The notes under the pieces were generated by a model, which saw only the letters and a list, made by a program, of their open reading frames with translations, ran no database searches and was not told the DNA's origin. This document shows, piece by piece, positions 1 to 8,083 of a stretch of 64,000 nt of DNA. The stretch spans positions 1-64,000 of the forward strand of contig NZ_JPIN01000012.1 of assembly GCF_000753735.1 (NCBI RefSeq), given 5' to 3'. The DNA comes from Pseudidiomarina atlantica (GTDB taxonomy: Bacteria; Pseudomonadota; Gammaproteobacteria; Enterobacterales; Alteromonadaceae). The position numbers were made by a program, and so were the translations under genes. Position 1 is the stretch's first letter; every line of letters begins with the position of its first letter.

Positions 1-3
1 GTG

Positions 4-1062
4 ATGGACATATTTGATTACTATAGAACGGAAGCGAAACGAGCGGAGCTAAAATTAATCCTCGACTATGCTGCGCAGAACTCCGTAAGAGGTTTGGGCG
101 CTAATTTCTTAGAGAAAGATATTTGGGTGACCGAAATTCTGCGGTTGCTTTACGAAGAAGATTTATTGGATGGCCATGACGTGGCTTTCAAAGGTGGAAC
201 GGCTCTTAGTAAGTGTTACAGCACCATTGAGCGATTCTCTGAGGATATTGATTTATCGATTCATTGGGCTGACTTAGCAGAATCAGGTGATGAAGTTGTC
301 GCATGGGAGCAGACAACACGGAATCCCAGCCAGCAACGTAAGTTTAGACGTGAGCAGAGAGAGCGTTTAGAAGGTTGGACCAACGAATTTATTCAAAGGT
401 TGAATGGCAGGCTTTCAGATTATGGCATTGAGGGCCTGAGCGCCGAAATAGAAGATGGCTCTGGTGGTGAGAAAATCGACATTCACTTCCCACATGTGGC
501 ATTTCAGGATGGCTCGTACCAACTGGAGCATGTACTGCTCGAATTTGGCGGCCGAAACCGGGGCCGGCCGACGGTTTCTAAACCGGTAACGACTTACCTG
601 TCAGAAATAGATGAGGTTTCAAAGGCACACACCTTACCGAAAGCCGCAGTGGAGGCTTACCACCCGGATTACATTATTTGGGAAAAGCTGACCGCACTTC
701 ATCAATTCTGCACACAAGAGAACGCGCCTGATACGGTGCGGTTGTCCAGGCATTGGTACGACGTAGACTGCATTTTGAGAAACCTCGAGGAAGGCACATA
801 CCAAAGCGCCGAAGCACTGGAGAACGTTGTCGCGATGAAGTCCGCCAGGTGGGCGACTCGAGGTGTTTCTTTTGAAGACATTCTTTCCGGTGAATTGGTG
901 TTAATCCCGCCCGACGGCTTGCTTAAAGAAATCAAAAGAGATTACGACCAGTCCGTAAGCGGTGGAATGTTCTTCAGTGCCCCTGATAGCTTTGCTGACA
1001 TTATTGAGCGTTTAGCCAAACAGCAAGATCTAATTAATAGCTTTTTGAACGGACGGTGTTAA
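4..1062 (+). CDS. AbiEii/AbiGii-family nucleotidyltransferase toxin
   Basis: This protein of about 352 residues belongs to the AbiEii/AbiGii toxin family, the nucleotidyltransferase half of type IV AbiE toxin-antitoxin and phage-abortive systems. The family signature is visible: FKGGTALSK at residues 62-70, then RFSEDIDLS at 77-85, giving the GG[T/S] motif and the metal-binding DxD. The rest is helical and without membrane segments, as in the family. The ATG at 4 follows a GTG at 1. The bases TGATG at 2-6 suggest that the stop of an upstream gene, presumably the AbiEi-type antitoxin, overlaps this start, but that gene is outside the window. The gene lies inside a putative island ending at the tRNA fragment at 1366-1416. 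Family assignment is strong; a phage-defence role is inferred from the family and location. Confidence 0.88.
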   Translation: MDIFDYYRTEAKRAELKLILDYAAQNSVRGLGANFLEKDIWVTEILRLLYEEDLLDGHDVAFKGGTALSKCYSTIERFSEDIDLSIHWADLAESGDEVVAWEQTTRNPSQQRKFRREQRERLEGWTNEFIQRLNGRLSDYGIEGLSAEIEDGSGGEKIDIHFPHVAFQDGSYQLEHVLLEFGGRNRGRPTVSKPVTTYLSEIDEVSKAHTLPKAAVEAYHPDYIIWEKLTALHQFCTQENAPDTVRLSRHWYDVDCILRNLEEGTYQSAEALENVVAMKSARWATRGVSFEDILSGELVLIPPDGLLKEIKRDYDQSVSGGMFFSAPDSFADIIERLAKQQDLINSFLNGRC

Positions 1063-1365
1063 TTTCGATATTTGGAATAAAGCGATCTCGTTTGTTGGCA
1101 TTATTAAATTATAGGCTAATCTACACACCTAAAGTCCGGTTAAAAGGTGGAATTTTTTCCACCTAAAAACTCAGGATTTTTCGGAGATTTAGAATTTCTT
1201 GTCGCGAGGCAAAGGTCAAAATTTGAAATTTCGGAGTCGGTTTTCTGTGACCAATTTTGTCATTAAACGGTCTCAAAAGTGTCGATTTCGACGCAAAACA
1301 GAAAACCACAACACCGCTTAAGCCTCTGCTACACCTAGCTTTCACGATTTACCACCGAACCCGTG
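1063..1365. other. gene-poor island end with one hairpin
   Basis: I see no convincing gene in this A+T-rich stretch between the AbiEii gene and the tRNA fragment. It holds one perfect hairpin at 1145-1164: 8-bp arms AGGTGGAA and TTCCACCT around TTTT. The hairpin has no clear U-tract after it, so it is a doubtful terminator. Non-coding sequence of this kind is common at island ends, where it can carry integrase or excisionase arm sites. Confidence 0.4.
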
Positions 1366-1416
<51 letters not shown>

Positions 1417-1576
1417 ATTTATTGGGCTGTAGAGCACCCTTGTATCTTTATAGTGCCGATAACTCAAAAAGTCCCACAGTTTTGTCATTTTCGCTGGTTT
1501 GTCTTGGGCCTGTCGTTTTGTCTTTTTATGGCGTCTTAGGCCTTACCAAACCAAGCCGATGTTCGGCCCTCGTATC

Positions 1577-2053
1577 CTAGTACACTGCGCTAATCGAAAC
1601 ATAAATGATAGGGAACTTTGTGTTAAGTTCGTCACTTTCGGGCTGATAGCTTATCTTCAACGGTGTAATATTGATCAGGGTGTTAACGGGAAACTGAAAT
1701 AGAATTGCCTTGCTAACTATTTCAGGATTATTTGGAGACCGAAAATGAAGCGGTTTATCTATTTCCCCCTCCCATAATACGTCTAGACCACGCTCTATTT
1801 TTAAATGACCAGTCATCGATAGTGTCTGCAAAGTTTCGACCGAAACCCCATCCTTGGATAGTAATCCAACCTCAAAATAGCCTGAGCGCTGTGGTGCAAA
1901 ATCAAGTTTGTATAAATTTTCAGTGGCGCTCGCTTGAGCAACTGGCAGAAACTTGTCGTAATCTGCCGTGTACAGATCAAGTATTCGATAGATATATGGG
2001 AGCCCTATGACGGATACAACAACCACTAGGATCAAAGAAATCGCGATTTTCAT
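1577..2053 (-). CDS. hypothetical membrane-anchored protein
   Basis: I do not recognise this protein of 158 residues. It begins with a hydrophobic segment at about residues 3-24, consistent with a signal anchor or uncleaved signal peptide. A soluble, beta-rich domain with charged patches and no cysteines follows, presumably in the periplasm. The ATG at 2053 comes two bases after the stop of the small upstream gene at 2056-2259, so the two probably form one transcript. The pair sits just past the tRNA-Arg scar and is likely accessory DNA. Confidence 0.55.
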   Translation of the reverse strand: MKIAISLILVVVVSVIGLPYIYRILDLYTADYDKFLPVAQASATENLYKLDFAPQRSGYFEVGLLSKDGVSVETLQTLSMTGHLKIERGLDVLWEGEIDKPLHFRSPNNPEIVSKAILFQFPVNTLINITPLKISYQPESDELNTKFPIIYVSISAVY

Positions 2054-2055
2054 TG

Positions 2056-2259
2056 TTAGTCCCCCAGCTTATTGTAGTTATCGATCACTCTGTCTATATA
2101 GTCTTGGCAGTTATTGTCCCCGAAGAACAAAGAGTAATCTCCGGGAGATGTCATAGTTATGGCTTTTCTCATTCGCTCGTCATTATAACCACCTTCGCAC
2201 TGAGAGTATTGTAGTGGCAATCTTAACCCGAACGTCATTTGAGGTGGTCGTATATTCAT
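2056..2259 (-). CDS. small hypothetical protein with NNCQDY motif, possibly a remnant
   Basis: This 67-residue product ends with a stretch containing FFGDNNCQDYIDRV. The NNCQDY pattern, a Cys after Asn-Asn and before Gln-Asp-aromatic, resembles the C-terminal part of Rhs-type or other secreted toxin and peptidase-like domains, as far as I can tell by eye. An in-frame TGA 21 bases upstream of the ATG, and no clear ribosome site, leave open whether this is an intact small gene or the surviving tail of a longer one. It is directly followed by the membrane-anchored gene at 1577-2053. Function unknown. Confidence 0.4.
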   Translation of the reverse strand: MNIRPPQMTFGLRLPLQYSQCEGGYNDERMRKAITMTSPGDYSLFFGDNNCQDYIDRVIDNYNKLGD

Positions 2260-2408
2260 TTGACGTGCAAGACTATCTCAATGACGACTGCCATGCTTAT
2301 AACTAGCAGATTATCGTTGGCTACCAATTTCTTTTTGCTAACAGTGTGTCGCTCGGGGGTGGTGGTAATGAAGCGGCCTTTGGCTAATAAACAAATTGAT
2401 TAATTCGT

Positions 2409-2645
2409 ATGGATACGCCTGTGATTTTTAATGACAAAGACTTCTTACTCTGGTTGTCCTTCGCTATTTTCTTGGGCTATCTCGTATTCTCAAGGATGCG
2501 GCATAAGGCACCAGCGAAACCGTTATCCGATCGCGTTTACCTGCGGTTTCTCGCTCGTATGTTTGGCGGCATGATGCTAGGCGCGTTTATCTTGTTTCTA
2601 ATCGTAACGCTGATGTTGCTAGCTTCAGCGAAATTTAGGCGCTAA
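2409..2645 (+). CDS. small membrane protein, unknown
   Basis: This 78-residue protein has two strongly hydrophobic segments, at about residues 12-27 and 53-72. They are separated by a basic loop (MRHKAPAKP and nearby arginines) and followed by a basic tail. This arrangement follows the positive-inside rule and suggests an inner-membrane protein with both ends and the loop placed by charge. No ribosome site of good quality precedes the ATG at 2409, and I recognise no family. Composition argues for a real gene, but it could be spurious. Confidence 0.45.
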   Translation: MDTPVIFNDKDFLLWLSFAIFLGYLVFSRMRHKAPAKPLSDRVYLRFLARMFGGMMLGAFILFLIVTLMLLASAKFRR

Positions 2646-2695
2646 GTCAGCTTGCTAGACGTAAGCACCTCCGTCCTGATTTACGAATAGAAAGC

Positions 2696-4000
2696 TCATA
2701 CCTTAAAACGTTCAAGCGCCTTCAATGTACCTTTGCGGATAGTTTCCGCGCTTTGCTCAGCGCGAACACTTATCGAGGCAGCTTCCTCTGATGCAACATC
2801 GAGACACGCTTCTAACTTGGATGTGATGTTCACCATTGTCGAATCCATGCGATCTGGATCATAGCCAACACTCTTTGCGTGAGTTCCCCAGTGCCGAGGA
2901 AGAATTGTATGCCAATGATAATGCCGATTCTTACTATTCACCGCCATCGCCATTTTTATTTTTTTCGGATGTAGATTGCCTACTTGCGCGAATCCATGCG
3001 CTGATAATATGTCATACAACGGTGTCAGTCGGTACCCTTTAGGAGTCAGTGCCAAACTAAAGTTCTTTGCATGCCCGTCTATCGCGGCAAAAAGCCAATA
3101 CAGTAACTGCGCTGACATAAATGTATCCTGATCACTAACCGAGGCCGTAGATGTGGATAAAATTTTCATTATCTCTTTAGCGCCTGGGCCGCCATGCTCC
3201 TCATACTTTGAACCACCTACCACAGCAAGCGCTTGGCAGAAATCTTCTTGCGGTAGACGATAAACCTTGTTCCCAATCACTCTTCTGTCAAAACGCTCAA
3301 TAATCAAAACATCTTCACCGTTGAAGCTGTCAATTTTTGTATGCGCTACCGGCAGTCCAAGTGCCTCAACAACACGCATACAAAACCATTCATTCTCAAC
3401 GCTGCTGGATAAATCAGGTTCACCTGGGCGAGTTATGATCCGCGGTTTCAATATGTGCGTTGTTGGTGTTCGGCCAACAGGGATACCCCATTGTCCCTGC
3501 CAATAAGTTAGCGCCGTTTTCTCCTGAGCACCGGCGAGTGAAAAACGAAATGCATCATTGTGCTGCATACCTAGGGTTTTACCGGTTCGCGAATCGGCTA
3601 TAAGTTGACCGATTTGCGCTTCATTCAACGGGTTTATTTCAACGTCTGGAACCGGCTGAGGCTCCGGACTGGCTAGAAAGGTTAATGCGCCAATGCAGTC
3701 TTTGCCGACCGTTTCGAGCAAGTCAAAAGGTTTTGTGCTTTTAGCCCCAAGTCTATCGACAATGTATTTACGAACATCTGAACTATCGGGCAACAGATTA
3801 TCAAAGTAAGCGTTTAGGGCTTCGCCGGAATATTCTTGCTCAGTTAATGGCATGGATACGGAGATTGCCCGCGCAAACTTGGATTGTAGCCAGCTATCTG
3901 AATATCGAAAGCTCAAATTATTCAGTCGCGATGTCAACGTGCCAACGAACTGATCATTCATGTGGCAATAGAGGGTCTTCTCATGTTTGCGTCGGCCCAT
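2696..4000 (-). CDS. hipA: HipA-type serine/threonine kinase toxin
   Basis: HipA is the kinase toxin of a type II toxin-antitoxin system; in E. coli it phosphorylates glutamyl-tRNA synthetase and induces persistence. Family motifs are present: an N-terminal HipA subdomain, the Ser-containing loop FSLAGAQEKTAL (the Ser that is autophosphorylated in E. coli HipA), the catalytic loop DGHAKNFSL, and the metal-binding YDILSA. Length, about 434 residues, matches E. coli HipA. I prefer the ATG at 4000, which overlaps the hipB stop as TAATG, over an in-frame TTG at 4006. The gene is translationally coupled to the antitoxin and probably repressed by the HipAB complex. Confidence 0.9.
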   Translation of the reverse strand: MGRRKHEKTLYCHMNDQFVGTLTSRLNNLSFRYSDSWLQSKFARAISVSMPLTEQEYSGEALNAYFDNLLPDSSDVRKYIVDRLGAKSTKPFDLLETVGKDCIGALTFLASPEPQPVPDVEINPLNEAQIGQLIADSRTGKTLGMQHNDAFRFSLAGAQEKTALTYWQGQWGIPVGRTPTTHILKPRIITRPGEPDLSSSVENEWFCMRVVEALGLPVAHTKIDSFNGEDVLIIERFDRRVIGNKVYRLPQEDFCQALAVVGGSKYEEHGGPGAKEIMKILSTSTASVSDQDTFMSAQLLYWLFAAIDGHAKNFSLALTPKGYRLTPLYDILSAHGFAQVGNLHPKKIKMAMAVNSKNRHYHWHTILPRHWGTHAKSVGYDPDRMDSTMVNITSKLEACLDVASEEAASISVRAEQSAETIRKGTLKALERFKV

Positions 4001-4242
4001 TACCAAATAACCTCGCTGCTATTCCCGGCGCTTTGTTCAGCAGCGTCCGCGTTTAGCTGAATGCTGAGCGCTGCAAAGATTCGCAGCAAAGTCGATGTGT
4101 GCATTTCTCCGGTACGTTCAATGGACGACACACTTCTTTGTGAAAGCCCAGTTAGCTTAGCCAGTTCCTTTTGCGTGTAACCCTGCGCTTTTCTCTGCGA
4201 TTTAATAAGTGCCGATAAGTCGATTGGACGCTGAATAATCAT
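4000..4242 (-). CDS. hipB: HipB-type antitoxin, XRE-family DNA-binding protein
   Basis: This 80-residue protein contains an XRE helix-turn-helix (RKAQGYTQKELAKLTGLSQR, about residues 17-36) and a short tail. HipB dimers bind operators upstream of their own gene and hold HipA inactive. The protein ends in Trp (VIW), as E. coli HipB does. In E. coli that terminal Trp belongs to the flexible tail that affects HipA contact and proteolysis, so its conservation fits a true HipB. It is the first gene of the pair and lies directly behind the inverted repeats at 4250-4298. Confidence 0.88.
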   Translation of the reverse strand: MIIQRPIDLSALIKSQRKAQGYTQKELAKLTGLSQRSVSSIERTGEMHTSTLLRIFAALSIQLNADAAEQSAGNSSEVIW

Positions 4243-4249
4243 GAGTAAG

Positions 4250-4298
4250 CCTCATTGATGAGGTTAAGTTTATAAAACAGTAATATGAAGTGTATTAC
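4250..4298. promoter_or_regulatory. candidate HipB operators
   Basis: Two perfect inverted repeats lie directly upstream of hipB: CCTCAT-TG-ATGAGG at 4250-4263 and GTAATA-7nt-TATTAC at 4280-4298. HipB dimers are known to bind multiple palindromes in the hipBA promoter, so these are good candidates for autorepression sites. No binding data; the assignment is by position and symmetry. Confidence 0.55.
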
Positions 4299-4436
4299 AT
4301 AAAGTCAATAAAATGAAGTGAACATCATAAACAAATCTTAATGATGTTGTAATCCCTCCGAAAAATCGGAGCAGTTATAAGTAAAAATTCCAACTCCACT
4401 CCAGTGACGTCGGACATGACTCAAGCATTCTTTATG

Positions 4437-5174
4437 TCATAACGTAAACCGCGCATAAAGCGGGTTGTGGTCAGACACGGTACTGGTATCAATTGCCGAA
4501 GTCTCCTGCAGCGAAAGGTCGCGGTAGAAGATGAAATCGAGGGGATGTTGGCGGTAGGTTTTAATGTGGTGTGGGTCCACCATGATCGCCTGTCGCAGAC
4601 CGATGCTGCGGCAGAATTGTAGCAAGCGCAAGCGGCGTTGGCGGCTCCAAACATTAAAGTCACCCGCGACAATCAGCGGCCCTTGATGACCTAGGATTTC
4701 TTCTTTGATGAGCGCTATTTCTTGCGAAAATTGCTGCGTGCGCACAAAGTTGATGGCATGAACATTGACAACCAACAAGGCGCCGCCCTCTGCCAGTGCG
4801 TGATACGAAAGCATATAACTTTTATGGGTAGCGAACAGGCCTTCGCGCTTTCTGCTCAATCGCGCCTGCGCTTCGGTAAAAGCATACTGGCTTGCCGTAA
4901 TGACACCATAGGTAAAGCGCCGCGTTTGCATATTGGGCGCAACCGCATACGACCAATGCGGCAACAGCCAGCTTTCTCTGGCGCTCAGTTTTGCCTCTTG
5001 CAGCAATAAAAACAAGCAAGGATAGTCAGCTAAAATGCGCGCCAGCGCGTGTTGAAACTTGGCTGTTTCGGTCAGCTTCTGGGTGTTCCAACAGAGCACG
5101 CCAAACGCCTCACCATGAGCAATCGGATGCTCATGGATGAATTGCTGAGGAATCACGATCTTGGGTTTAAGCAC
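4437..5174 (-). CDS. endonuclease/exonuclease/phosphatase (EEP) family protein
   Basis: The protein carries EEP-fold motifs: LLLQEAK (metal-binding Glu), AGDFNVWS (the conserved GDxN), DFIF, and SDHNPLYA near the C-terminus (catalytic SDH). EEP enzymes hydrolyse phosphodiester or phosphomonoester bonds in nucleic acids, lipids or other substrates; the substrate here is unknown. The open frame reaches a TTG at 5300, but residues before VLKPKIVIP look unlike the family. The GTG at 5174 has a purine-rich AAAGGCGAAAGA upstream, so I use it (245 residues). No signal peptide is evident, so it is probably cytoplasmic. Divergent from the HTH-DUF805 gene. Confidence 0.75.
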   Translation of the reverse strand: MLKPKIVIPQQFIHEHPIAHGEAFGVLCWNTQKLTETAKFQHALARILADYPCLFLLLQEAKLSARESWLLPHWSYAVAPNMQTRRFTYGVITASQYAFTEAQARLSRKREGLFATHKSYMLSYHALAEGGALLVVNVHAINFVRTQQFSQEIALIKEEILGHQGPLIVAGDFNVWSRQRRLRLLQFCRSIGLRQAIMVDPHHIKTYRQHPLDFIFYRDLSLQETSAIDTSTVSDHNPLYARFTL

Positions 5175-5385
5175 TCTTTCGCCTTTTCGAAAATACGCAC
5201 TTCTAGGGCGCCCGCTGCGCCACAATCTCAGACACTCGTTCAGCCTATCAGTTTCAATTCGGTATCCAGTACAGGATAGAAGTAGCCTTCCTGTCGGCAA
5301 ACTGCCGCATAAATGTCGTAGTAGTTTTCACCAATTGTGCTACTTTCTAAGCCATCAGTTAGGCACAACAAGGAGTGGCTACCGC

Positions 5386-5898
5386 ATGAATATCAATAAC
5401 GATAAAGTAAAACAATTGCGTGCAGAACGAGGCTGGTCACAAGAACAATTAAGTGAGATATGTGGGTTGAATCTGCGAACCATTCAACGCGTCGAAACAA
5501 GAGGTAGCGCATCGCCAGAAACAATCAAAGCATTGGCGGCAGTCTTTGCCGTCAGCGTGGACTCACTGCAACGGCCGGTTGCGAACACGCCACGAAGCGC
5601 AGCGGCTAGCGTACTCAGCACGCTCAAAAACTTCGATGACTTTCAAAGTCACTCAGGACGCTATGAATTCTGGTGGTTCTTCGTCTTTTTCGTTTTGCTG
5701 CTGGCGTTAGCAGATACTCTCCATCTCATGCTGGCGAGCATTGTCGCAATTATTCTGCTGGTGCCATTTCTAGCAGTTTCTACGCGCCGTTTAAGAGATG
5801 CCGGTCAGAGTATCTGGTGGCAATGGCTGTACCTGGTGCCCATTGGTGGGCTTTTAGTACTTTATTTCTTGGCGATGCCAAGCTCGGAACGGTCGTAA
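5386..5898 (+). CDS. XRE helix-turn-helix / DUF805 membrane fusion protein
   Basis: The 170-residue product has an N-terminal XRE helix-turn-helix (KQLRAERGWSQEQLSEICGL, about residues 8-27). A linker and a DUF805-type membrane region of about three helices follow, including the STRRLRDAGQSIWW motif typical of DUF805. The ATG at 5386 has a good AAGGAGTGG ribosome site at 5370-5378, and the longer open frame upstream is not needed. Joining a DNA-binding domain to a small membrane domain suggests a membrane-tethered regulator or one that senses the membrane state. No target or ligand can be read from the sequence. Confidence 0.78.
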   Translation: MNINNDKVKQLRAERGWSQEQLSEICGLNLRTIQRVETRGSASPETIKALAAVFAVSVDSLQRPVANTPRSAAASVLSTLKNFDDFQSHSGRYEFWWFFVFFVLLLALADTLHLMLASIVAIILLVPFLAVSTRRLRDAGQSIWWQWLYLVPIGGLLVLYFLAMPSSERS

Positions 5899-5923
5899 TA
5901 TCAAACTCGAGTTCACACGGTTA

Positions 5924-7012
5924 TCAGTAGCGCTCGAGCCAATGCGCGTATGGCACCGGCAACACCCACGAGGGATCTTTGACGCGCAGGGCTTTGGCAG
6001 CCTCATAGGGCCAGTGCGGATTGGCTAGATGGGCACGACCGATCATCACCAGGTCGAGCTGGCCTTGAGCGACGGTGTGCTCTGCTATTTGTGGCGCGTC
6101 AATGCCCCAAGCTGATGCCACTGGCAGCGCTGTCGCAGTGCGAATGCGTTCAGCGATCGGCGCCATAAAGCCCGGCCCCCAAGGTACATTAGCAGTAGGC
6201 GTCGAGAAACTGATGCTAACATTCAAAAAGTCCAACCCTTCGGCTTTTAAAAGCTCCGCCAGTGCAATTGCTTCTTCAAGTTGCTGCTCATCGTTACCGT
6301 CAAATTCAATGACACCCAAACGTGCGGTGAGCGGCAGGTTATCCGGCCACACTTGTTTTACCGCGCGGACCGTTTCGAGCAGAAAACGGGCGCGATTTTC
6401 GAACGTGCCACCGTACTGGTCGTCACGTTGGTTGGCATGTGGCGAAAAGAAGCTCTGCCCTAAATAGCCGTGTGCAAAATGCAGTTCAAGCCACTGAAAA
6501 CCGAGGTCACGCGCGCGCGTCGCAGCTGCGACAAAATCGGCTTGCACCCGTTGAATATCTGCAATCGTCATGGCCTTGGGCGTGCGTGGCAAGTTTGCAC
6601 CAAAGGGAATGGCCGATGGCGACAGGGTTTGCCATCCCTTAGGGTCATCTTCAGCAATGTGGTCATCACCGTCCCAAGGGCGATTTGCGCTGGCTTTGCG
6701 CCCAGCATGGCCGATCTGAATGCCCGGCACCGCGCCAGCAGCCTCGATTGCCGCAACGATCGGCGCAAAGGCTGCTGCCTGTGCATCATTCCAAAGCCCA
6801 GTACAATTAGGCGTAATGCGCCCCTCCGGCGACACTGCGGTTGCTTCGACAATCACCAAACCAGCGCCACCTCGCGCTAGACCTGCGTAATGGCTCAAGT
6901 GCCAGTCATTGGGCACCCCTTCTTCCGCCATGTATTGACACATTGGCGGGACCGCGATGCGATTCCGTAAGGTTACATCTTTCAATTCAAAGGGTTGAAA
7001 TAGAGCTGACAT
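5924..7012 (-). CDS. old yellow enzyme, XenA/YqjM-like NADH:flavin oxidoreductase
   Basis: This 362-residue FMN enzyme of the old yellow enzyme family reduces activated C=C bonds, quinones or nitro compounds with NAD(P)H. The N-terminal PPMCQY places a Cys at residue 25, as in the thermophilic-like YqjM/XenA class where that Cys tunes the flavin. The substrate-binding histidines lie in LHFAHGYL, followed by SPHANQRDDQYGG and a C-terminal phosphate-binding MIGRAHLANP. A purine-rich AAAGGTAGG precedes the ATG. No regulator is adjacent. A general detoxification or stress role is likely; the native substrate is unknown. Confidence 0.9.
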   Translation of the reverse strand: MSALFQPFELKDVTLRNRIAVPPMCQYMAEEGVPNDWHLSHYAGLARGGAGLVIVEATAVSPEGRITPNCTGLWNDAQAAAFAPIVAAIEAAGAVPGIQIGHAGRKASANRPWDGDDHIAEDDPKGWQTLSPSAIPFGANLPRTPKAMTIADIQRVQADFVAAATRARDLGFQWLELHFAHGYLGQSFFSPHANQRDDQYGGTFENRARFLLETVRAVKQVWPDNLPLTARLGVIEFDGNDEQQLEEAIALAELLKAEGLDFLNVSISFSTPTANVPWGPGFMAPIAERIRTATALPVASAWGIDAPQIAEHTVAQGQLDLVMIGRAHLANPHWPYEAAKALRVKDPSWVLPVPYAHWLERY

Positions 7013-7118
7013 ACAAAGCCTACCTTTAAGGTTAGAATACGGAACTAGCGCAATACATTAACTTTTACCACGAGTTTTAGTAAGTTAAGAAAATCTATTT
7101 AGGCCATCGAAAAAATAA

Positions 7119-8000
7119 ATGCTACTCACCTTGATCAGAACCACACGCCCTAATTTCTTGATACTCACAGTTGCCGTGGTAGCGCTGGCGGTGGCGCTGG
7201 CGACTCAGCACAGTCAACCGCTATCGCTTGAATTGGCCGCACTTGTACTATTCGGCGCCCTAGCTGCACACGCCGGCGTCAATGTACTGAACGAGGTGCA
7301 TGATGCGCGTTCAGGTCTTGATTTGCTCACGCATCGCACTCCATTTAGTGGCGGCAGTGGTGCGCTGCAAGCGCATCCAGCAGCGATCGACGCAGCGGCT
7401 CTAATGGGAAAGGTTTTGCTGATTCTGGTTACGGCGATAGGTTGTTTCTTTATTTATCTGCGAGGTTTACAGCTGTTGCCGCTGGGCTTGGCTGGCTTGC
7501 TGTTGGTGATCTCTTACACCCCCATCATCACCCATCGGCCGTGGCTCTGTTTGATCGCTCCAGGGCTGGGCTTCGGGCCGTTGATGGTCATGGGGAGCTA
7601 TTTTGTCCTCACAGGCGAGTACACCGCCTCGGTATTTTGGGTGTCATTGATACCCTTTTTCTTGGTCAATAACTTGTTGCTGTTGAATCAATTCCCCGAT
7701 GCAGCAGCCGATATTGAAGTCGGTCGCCGAAATCTGCTCACGGCCTATGGACCGCGCGTTGCCAGCATCACCTTCCGTATTTTCCTTGGCCTCACTTATG
7801 TGCTCTTGGCGCTATTCCTCGTGGTAGAAGTGCTTCCACCGCCAGCGGCATTAGGCTTTATCAGTCTCGTCGTGGCGCTACCGCTCTATCGCGCTAGTGT
7901 CACCCTCGACAAACCTCTACCCACACGGTTGCTAGCACTGAATGTGGTGCTAACAATTAGCCTGCCACTGCTGATTTCATTGGGTTTACTGCTGCATTGA
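7119..8000 (+). CDS. UbiA-family prenyltransferase
   Basis: This integral membrane protein of 293 residues has about eight to nine hydrophobic segments. It carries the two Asp-rich motifs of the UbiA superfamily: NVLNEVHDARSGLD near residue 57 and NQFPDAAADIEVGRRNL near residue 192. UbiA enzymes transfer prenyl chains to aromatic or quinone precursors in the inner membrane. The motif spelling is closest to MenA-like members, but the gene is not in a menaquinone cluster, so I leave the substrate open. No strong ribosome site is seen before the ATG at 7119. It ends just upstream of the M28 peptidase on the same strand. Confidence 0.82.
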   Translation: MLLTLIRTTRPNFLILTVAVVALAVALATQHSQPLSLELAALVLFGALAAHAGVNVLNEVHDARSGLDLLTHRTPFSGGSGALQAHPAAIDAAALMGKVLLILVTAIGCFFIYLRGLQLLPLGLAGLLLVISYTPIITHRPWLCLIAPGLGFGPLMVMGSYFVLTGEYTASVFWVSLIPFFLVNNLLLLNQFPDAAADIEVGRRNLLTAYGPRVASITFRIFLGLTYVLLALFLVVEVLPPPAALGFISLVVALPLYRASVTLDKPLPTRLLALNVVLTISLPLLISLGLLLH

Positions 8001-8083
8001 TTTTTGCCCACGGAGTCGTTGAGCAGCAACTCGCTTTGCAGTATTCTGACTATCTATCTCCCCTGCCAATAATGAGCCCTACT

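Noticed and set aside
7022-7032. Palindrome ACCTTTAAGGT before the old-yellow-enzyme gene as an operator.
   Set aside because: It coincides with the ribosome-binding region and is only 11 bases, so chance is a sufficient explanation.
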